Below are positions 7,126 to 11,349 of a stretch of DNA of 11,349 bases, piece after piece. Numbering within the stretch: the stretch's first letter is position 1; every line of letters begins with the position of its first letter. The notes beneath the pieces were generated by a model, which made no database searches, was not told the DNA's origin, and was given only the letters and a program-made list of their open reading frames with translations. The stretch covers positions 1-11,349 of the forward strand of contig CAYLIK010000101.1 of assembly GCA_964383565.1 (NCBI GenBank). Reading direction: 5' to 3'. Both the position numbers and the translations under genes were made by a program. This stretch comes from CANJQJ01 sp964383565 (GTDB taxonomy: Bacteria; Pseudomonadota; Alphaproteobacteria; Sphingomonadales; Sphingomonadaceae).

Positions 7126-8703
7126 GCGATCAGCCAGGCGAACGGCGAGCGCCACGATCGTCAGGGTCGGATTCGCATAGCTAGCCGTTGGAAACACGGA
7201 ACTGCCCGCCATGTAGAGGTTCGATACGCCGTGAACCCGACAATGCTCGTCCACCACACCCTGCTTTGCATCGGTGTGGATGCGTGTCGTCCCGATATGA
7301 TGCTTGCCGCCCACCATGCTGTTGGGCCAGCCGTTATCGAGCCGCGAGAGATCTTCGACGAGATGGCCCGACCCGCTCCGCGGTAGTTCGACCCTCATCA
7401 CGTCCAGCAGCCGCTCCAAGCCGCGCTGATCATCTGCATTGATCCGCCAATCGACCTGGACGCGCGGCAAGCCCAGCCGATCCTTTTTGGGGCCTAGGGT
7501 AACGCGGCTGTCGCGATGCGGGGATGTCTCTATCACCGTACGCACACTCAGCCGTGACACGGGTTTGACTGCATGCGCGATCTGCCGGCCCAGCGTTTTC
7601 GCGACATCCCGAAAACCGGACAATGCCGTGCGGATGTGCTGAAAGCTATGTCCGTCCGGCAGGTCACTGTGCCGAAGCACATCGGCTAGCTGGTTGAAGG
7701 AGCGGCCACCGTCCGAGAAATATTCGGCCCGTACCTTATAGTCGGGCCGCCGAATGAAATAGATCGCAGCGCCGTTCAACTGCTCTTCCCGCAACTGCCG
7801 TTCAGTGAGCCCGAAGGCAGCGTGGACACCCTGATCTTCGGCAAGACGATCATAATCCTCGATGATGTGGAAGTTGCGATCATATCGCGGTTCGGCGGGC
7901 TCGAAATAGCCAGGCACAAAATAGGGATGGTCAGCAAAAAATCGTCCCACCAGGTCGTTCCGGTTACCGACACCGCCCCGTTCTACCTTGTTCGATGCCA
8001 GCATCAGGCGCGCATTTTCGATACCGCCGCACGCAATGACATGAGCGCCAGCCGAAAAACGGATCTCCCGTCCGTTGAATGTTCGGGCGCGGATGGCGGT
8101 CACGCGACCGCCCGATCCTTCCGTTTCAATTTCGACCGCATTAGCATTGAGCCAGACATCGATATTGGGGGCCTTGCTCAGCGGCTCGCGATAGGTGACG
8201 CCAAAATCGCGCGAGCGGCTGAAGTGATAGATGCGTGTTTCCAGGGCTGACACATCGATAGGCAGGGGGCCGTTCGCGATGTGTCGCCAGTAATTTGGGT
8301 CATACTCATAATCGAGCAGATTGCAGACCCGGTGCGCGCGCGCATAAAACGGATCGAGGTGGCCGCGATCGAACGGCCATCCGCTTCCCGGCATCCAATC
8401 GCGCTGCTCGAAATCGATGCGATCAAATGGCCGGCATTGGCCACCCCAGCGCGTGGTCGATCCACCAAACGTACGAAACCGCGATTTGGCGATCGAGTAA
8501 TTTGGCAGCCCGATATTCTCGCCCATGTACAGAAACTGAGGCCGGTGGCGGAAGGTGAAGTCACCGCTTTCGACCAACACGACCTTCAGCTTCGAACCAA
8601 TAAATTCGTGTGCAAGCGTAATCCCGGCCGCGCCGGCACCGACGATACAGACATCGGCTTCGATCGGACCGCCGGGATGGCGGCGTGCGTCAATGACCGG
8701 CAA
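7087..8703 (-). CDS. GMC family FAD-dependent oxidoreductase
   Basis: Protein of 538 residues, the normal size for glucose-methanol-choline oxidoreductases, which oxidise alcohol groups using FAD. ADVCIVGAGAAGITLA at 16-31 is the dinucleotide-binding loop, followed by the ribose-binding acidic residue in LVESG (43-47). FRTFGGSTTRWGGQCRPFD (76-94) is the family FAD-contact region, and HVIACGGIENARLML (221-235) is a typical second FAD motif. At the C-terminus, VGGKHHIGTTRIH (464-476) and ASYANPTLTIVALA (507-520) supply the catalytic His (468/469) and Asn511. No signal peptide is visible, so it is probably cytoplasmic. The first usable codon is a TTG at 8703; an in-frame TGA lies five codons upstream and no better start is near, so initiation probably depends on coupling to the upstream phosphodiesterase gene, which it overlaps by 14 bp. 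Substrate unknown; oxidation of a sugar hydroxyl is a reasonable guess. Confidence 0.92.
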   Translation of the reverse strand: MPVIDARRHPGGPIEADVCIVGAGAAGITLAHEFIGSKLKVVLVESGDFTFRHRPQFLYMGENIGLPNYSIAKSRFRTFGGSTTRWGGQCRPFDRIDFEQRDWMPGSGWPFDRGHLDPFYARAHRVCNLLDYEYDPNYWRHIANGPLPIDVSALETRIYHFSRSRDFGVTYREPLSKAPNIDVWLNANAVEIETEGSGGRVTAIRARTFNGREIRFSAGAHVIACGGIENARLMLASNKVERGGVGNRNDLVGRFFADHPYFVPGYFEPAEPRYDRNFHIIEDYDRLAEDQGVHAAFGLTERQLREEQLNGAAIYFIRRPDYKVRAEYFSDGGRSFNQLADVLRHSDLPDGHSFQHIRTALSGFRDVAKTLGRQIAHAVKPVSRLSVRTVIETSPHRDSRVTLGPKKDRLGLPRVQVDWRINADDQRGLERLLDVMRVELPRSGSGHLVEDLSRLDNGWPNSMVGGKHHIGTTRIHTDAKQGVVDEHCRVHGVSNLYMAGSSVFPTASYANPTLTIVALAVRLADRLKALPPNGGRLA

Positions 8704-10282
8704 TCTTCGCGTCCATCAACACGGCGAGCGGCTTTCCCTTCATCGTGGCCGGCATCGGAAGTGACATGAGTTCGTAAATGGTTGGCGCCAGATCAATGAT
8801 ATGTGCGCCTTCGACAACGCCGCAGGGTGCAATGTGATCGCCGGCTGCGATGAAAAAGCCGTTGGGGCGATGATTGCCACTGCGTGCTTGCGGATGACGG
8901 CCGGGGGTGGGCCAGTCGATCGCGCCGAACTCCGGTGAAACGATCTGGCGATGTTTTGCGGCGGACGTGGTTGCCCAATGGATCATCATGTCGGGAATGG
9001 TCCGATGCACTGTCTCTACCTTGGGATCCAGCTCGTTCGCCCTGATGGTGCGCCCAACGACCGACTCCCCGGTATCGGCGTCGACGAAGGTCTTAAGTCC
9101 GCGCTCAATGCGATCAAGCAAGACATCATATTCCGTACCTGGGCTTACAATCCCCTCCGGTTCCCGGCCCTTGAGATTGACCCTGACATAGCCATCGAGA
9201 TCGCTGAACATCGAGAAGGCCTTGGTCGTCGCCCAGTCGATATCGCTCGTCCGCCAGAACAATGTCAGCCAATCCTGGATCAGGCGTGGAAGCTTGGTCT
9301 TAATCTTCGTCCGCCACCGAATTGGAACGAAGGCGCGCAGTCGGTCGACCGGGCGTCGATTGGAGACCGGGCCATTGCGGTTCGATCTGCTATCGTCGAG
9401 CACCCGCGCCAGCATCTCGCGCATCACGTCCGAGCGCGAGATATTCACGCCCATGCCATGCAGGGAAAACACGATCACCGTTGCGTCCGGCCCGGCTTGC
9501 TCCAACATCTGTCCGATCGCGACATCGGTCGCTTCATAGACCGCCTTCATGGCGCTGCTCAGTTCCGCGGCCTGCTCTGGCGTCGGGGTGCCGCTCATAT
9601 TCGCTTCGTCCCAAAGCTGGTGTCCGGCGCGGTGCGTGGCGGCAAAGCAGGTCAGGAACAGATCCCATTTTTCGCGGGCCATCATCGCAGCCCCGACTTT
9701 CCCGGTCAGCAGCGTTGTCCGCACGCATTGATCACGAACCTCGATCAGTTCAGAAGGCGACATCATGTGGGCCGCTTCGTTATCGAACGGGGGAGGTCCA
9801 AACTCACGCACGATCTGAGAAAGCCTCTCGGGCGGGTGCGACGCTGGTGACTCAAGGGTTTCGTACGTCGCCCAGCCCGATATCTCAATGCCCGGAAAAG
9901 GCACTGGAGCGTATGCGATGGGGATGTCGAGTGCGATCACGTCGCGCCCGGCCCGTCCGATGTCTCGCCAAAAGGGATCAAGCGGAAGCCAGTCCGGCGC
10001 CGGGCGCTCATGGGTCATCTTTTCCGGGCGCCATATCAGATAATGATACAAGCCATGCTCGGACGGCGTGGTGCTGGTGTAGAAGCTTGGCCACGGCGAT
10101 CCCGCCAGCCATCCCGCAGTCGATGCCAATTTGCCGGAAGCACCGCGCTTTCGAAGTGCTGCCAGATTGGGAAGCGAGCCGTCATCGCACCACTGCTCGA
10201 CGAGCGAGTACTCGCCCGCGTCCATACCGATCATCACGACCTTATGAGGCCGATCTGACGTCGTTTTTACATCTGGCGCCAT
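8690..10282 (-). CDS. Alkaline-phosphatase-superfamily phosphodiesterase-like protein
   Basis: Protein of 530 residues of the type I phosphodiesterase/nucleotide pyrophosphatase group. KVVMIGMDAGEYS (14-26) provides the first metal-binding Asp (D21). AGWLAGSPWPSFYTSTTPSEHGLYHY (56-81) holds the nucleophile region (S66 or T69). ATHRAGHQLWD (215-225), FSLHGMGVN (272-280), DGYVRVNLKGREPEGIV (363-379) and NHRPNGFFIAAGDHI (470-484) follow in family order. HGMG is usually preceded by Asp; here it is Leu274, and no clear Asp precedes H217, so the second metal site may be altered. No signal peptide is seen, which is unusual for a superfamily whose best-known members are exported. The start at 10282 has AGGAAG eight bases upstream. 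It is the first clear gene of a two-gene unit with the GMC oxidoreductase. It may cleave or transfer a phosphate or phosphodiester on a glycan intermediate; this is inference. Confidence 0.88.
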   Translation of the reverse strand: MAPDVKTTSDRPHKVVMIGMDAGEYSLVEQWCDDGSLPNLAALRKRGASGKLASTAGWLAGSPWPSFYTSTTPSEHGLYHYLIWRPEKMTHERPAPDWLPLDPFWRDIGRAGRDVIALDIPIAYAPVPFPGIEISGWATYETLESPASHPPERLSQIVREFGPPPFDNEAAHMMSPSELIEVRDQCVRTTLLTGKVGAAMMAREKWDLFLTCFAATHRAGHQLWDEANMSGTPTPEQAAELSSAMKAVYEATDVAIGQMLEQAGPDATVIVFSLHGMGVNISRSDVMREMLARVLDDSRSNRNGPVSNRRPVDRLRAFVPIRWRTKIKTKLPRLIQDWLTLFWRTSDIDWATTKAFSMFSDLDGYVRVNLKGREPEGIVSPGTEYDVLLDRIERGLKTFVDADTGESVVGRTIRANELDPKVETVHRTIPDMMIHWATTSAAKHRQIVSPEFGAIDWPTPGRHPQARSGNHRPNGFFIAAGDHIAPCGVVEGAHIIDLAPTIYELMSLPMPATMKGKPLAVLMDAKIAGH

Positions 10283-10443
10283 CGCTTAAGCTTCCTGGAT
10301 AAGCCCATCTTCTGGCGCCAGAACGAGGCGGTGGGGTAGAGTTCAAGGATCGGTTTTAGGATTTCGAGCTTTGTAATGCTGATTAACGGTTGCTGCAACT
10401 TTTGCCTCTTACATCGGCTAGGCTCCGATAGCTTGATGCCCAA
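10267..10443 (-). other. Possible small ORF or C-terminal remnant of a lost gene
   Basis: A frame ending at a stop at 10269-10267 overlaps the phosphodiesterase start by 16 bp. It is open back into the histidine kinase coding region. A TTG at 10443 preceded by AGGA would give 58 residues, basic and partly amphipathic (for example KLEILKPILELYPTASFWRQ followed by KMGLSRKLKRW). I do not recognise it. The overlap with the next gene is like the 14-bp overlap between the phosphodiesterase and GMC genes, so it may be the tail of a former upstream operon gene whose front has been lost. It could also be chance. Confidence 0.25.
10272..10320. repeat. Two copies of TCTGGCGCCA, 39 bp apart
   Basis: The 10-mer occurs at 10272-10281 and 10311-10320 on the plus strand and contains the palindrome GGCGCC. 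The pair brackets the ribosome site and start codon of the phosphodiesterase gene. The spacing is a multiple of three and both copies read Trp-Arg-Gln in the small minus-strand frame, so it could be protein repetition, an operator pair, or coincidence. Confidence 0.35.
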
Positions 10444-10486
10444 ACCGGTTTTCCTGCCGCTGGACCGCGTTTTTGCGACATCGAAC

Positions 10487-11349
10487 TCAAGCTCTATTCC
10501 GCCCGTTTGCGCTAATTGCTTCCAACTGAGCCGAGAGGTCTTCGAGAGCAAATGGCTTCAGCAGCAGCCGTAGATTTTCGTTTGTCGCCGACGCGGCGGC
10601 TGCACTATATCCGGTCATTAGTAATGCTGGTAACTTTGGCCATCGTCGAGAGATTTCTCTTACCAGATCGAGGCCGCTTCGCTGACCGGGCATCACCATG
10701 TCGGAAAGGAGTATATCAAAACTCATTCCACGCTCTAGCGTGGTAATAGCTTCATCGGCCGTAGGCGCCCGCTCGCTCTGATAACCGAGGGTGTCGAGCA
10801 TCTCAGCGACCATTTCGGCCACATGGTCGTCATCTTCGACCAAAAGAACGCGCTGCTGCGTTCTGCTGACTGACCTCGTCTTTGGATCTTCTTCCCGAAT
10901 GACGAGCGGTTTGTCTGATCGCGGAATCAAGATTGAGATTGTCGTACCTATCCCCAATTCGCTCTCAACCTGAACATCTCCGCCGGATGAACGGGCAAAG
11001 CCGTAAACCTGACTCAAACCAAGGCCCGTGCCCTGACCTACGCCTTTCGTCGTGAAAAACGGCTCGAATATTTTGGCCCGCATTTCCGGATCAATGCCGA
11101 TGCCAGTGTCGCTGATCGAAATCTGTACTCGAGCTGGTGCGCTTTCATCGGCTGTCATGTTTTCTGCGGAAATCGTGATTGATCCACCTTTTGGCATAGC
11201 ATCGCGCGCGTTGAGCACGATGTTGAGTAGCGCTACTTCAAATTGCGAGGGGTCGACCTCGATGGGCCAAAGTTCTGGAGCAATGCGGTTCTCGATTTGG
11301 ATGTGCTCGCCCAACGAACGATCAAGAAGGGTGTCCATCCCTCGGATCC
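10487..11349 (-). CDS. Hybrid histidine kinase with receiver domain, C-terminal part (cut by right edge)
   Basis: The frame is open to the right edge; an ATG at 11338 exists but the codons before it remain open and family-like, so the gene is truncated rather than starting there. Numbering from that ATG: LLNIVLNARDAMPKGG (37-52) is the N box, ISDTGIGI (75-82) the G1 box, FEPFFTTK (91-98) the F box and GTGLGLSQVYG (103-113) the G2 box of a HATPase_c domain. A linker follows, then a receiver domain: VLLVEDDD (164-171), LLSDMVMPG with phospho-acceptor Asp213, MTG at 241-243 and the conserved Lys in LLLKPF (261). The phospho-accepting His domain and sensor lie outside. The protein probably senses an unknown signal and passes phosphate through its own receiver to a partner. 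Its gene ends about 200 bases before the phosphodiesterase gene on the same strand. Confidence 0.92.
   Translation of the reverse strand, partial: IRGMDTLLDRSLGEHIQIENRIAPELWPIEVDPSQFEVALLNIVLNARDAMPKGGSITISAENMTADESAPARVQISISDTGIGIDPEMRAKIFEPFFTTKGVGQGTGLGLSQVYGFARSSGGDVQVESELGIGTTISILIPRSDKPLVIREEDPKTRSVSRTQQRVLLVEDDDHVAEMVAEMLDTLGYQSERAPTADEAITTLERGMSFDILLSDMVMPGQRSGLDLVREISRRWPKLPALLMTGYSAAAASATNENLRLLLKPFALEDLSAQLEAISANGRNRA

Noticed and set aside
8951..10302. Long plus-strand open frames (299 and 326 codons) opposite the phosphodiesterase gene
   Set aside because: Antisense frames in GC-rich DNA; Arg/Ser/Pro-rich products with no motif, while the minus-strand frame shows a complete enzyme family pattern.

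Overview
The window looks like an accessory glycan locus in an alphaproteobacterial chromosome, most likely a sphingomonad. That assignment is an inference from GC-rich coding sequence, protein style and gene mix; there is no 16S or other marker here. No tRNA, rRNA, CRISPR array or intact transposon was seen.

Layout, left to right. (1) 1-668, minus strand: the N-terminal part of a membrane-bound GGDEF diguanylate cyclase, cut by the left edge just after the DDLTGLPNR motif. (2) 669-1156: about 490 bases with no convincing gene but with strong inverted repeats, the best being a 67-nt foldback at 896-962. (3) 1157-1765, minus: a GLUG-motif fragment of a large two-partner-secretion adhesin, apparently broken at both ends. 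(4) 1866-4144, minus: a translationally coupled pair, a GT4 glycosyltransferase followed by a GT2 glycosyltransferase. (5) 4247-7125, plus: a Wzx-like flippase followed 2 nt later by a GT8 glycosyltransferase with an extra C-terminal domain. (6) 7087-10282, minus: an alkaline-phosphatase-superfamily phosphodiesterase and a GMC oxidoreductase that overlap by 14 bp. (7) 10267-10443: a possible leftover of an upstream gene. (8) 10487-11349, minus: the C-terminal part of a hybrid histidine kinase, cut by the right edge. The window ends exactly on a BamHI recognition sequence.

How the genes may work together (inference): three glycosyltransferases (GT4, GT2, GT8) would build a lipid-linked oligosaccharide on the cytoplasmic face and the MOP-family flippase would move it across the inner membrane. 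The GMC oxidoreductase and the phosphodiesterase both lack visible signal peptides, so they may act in the cytoplasm, for example on a nucleotide sugar, a lipid-linked intermediate or a phosphorylated substituent. No initiating phosphoglycosyltransferase, Wzy polymerase, export protein or nucleotide-sugar synthesis gene is present, so the set must depend on genes elsewhere. Broken genes and odd junctions on both sides (adhesin fragment at left, possible gene tail at right) suggest the glycan block was inserted or rearranged between older regulatory genes.
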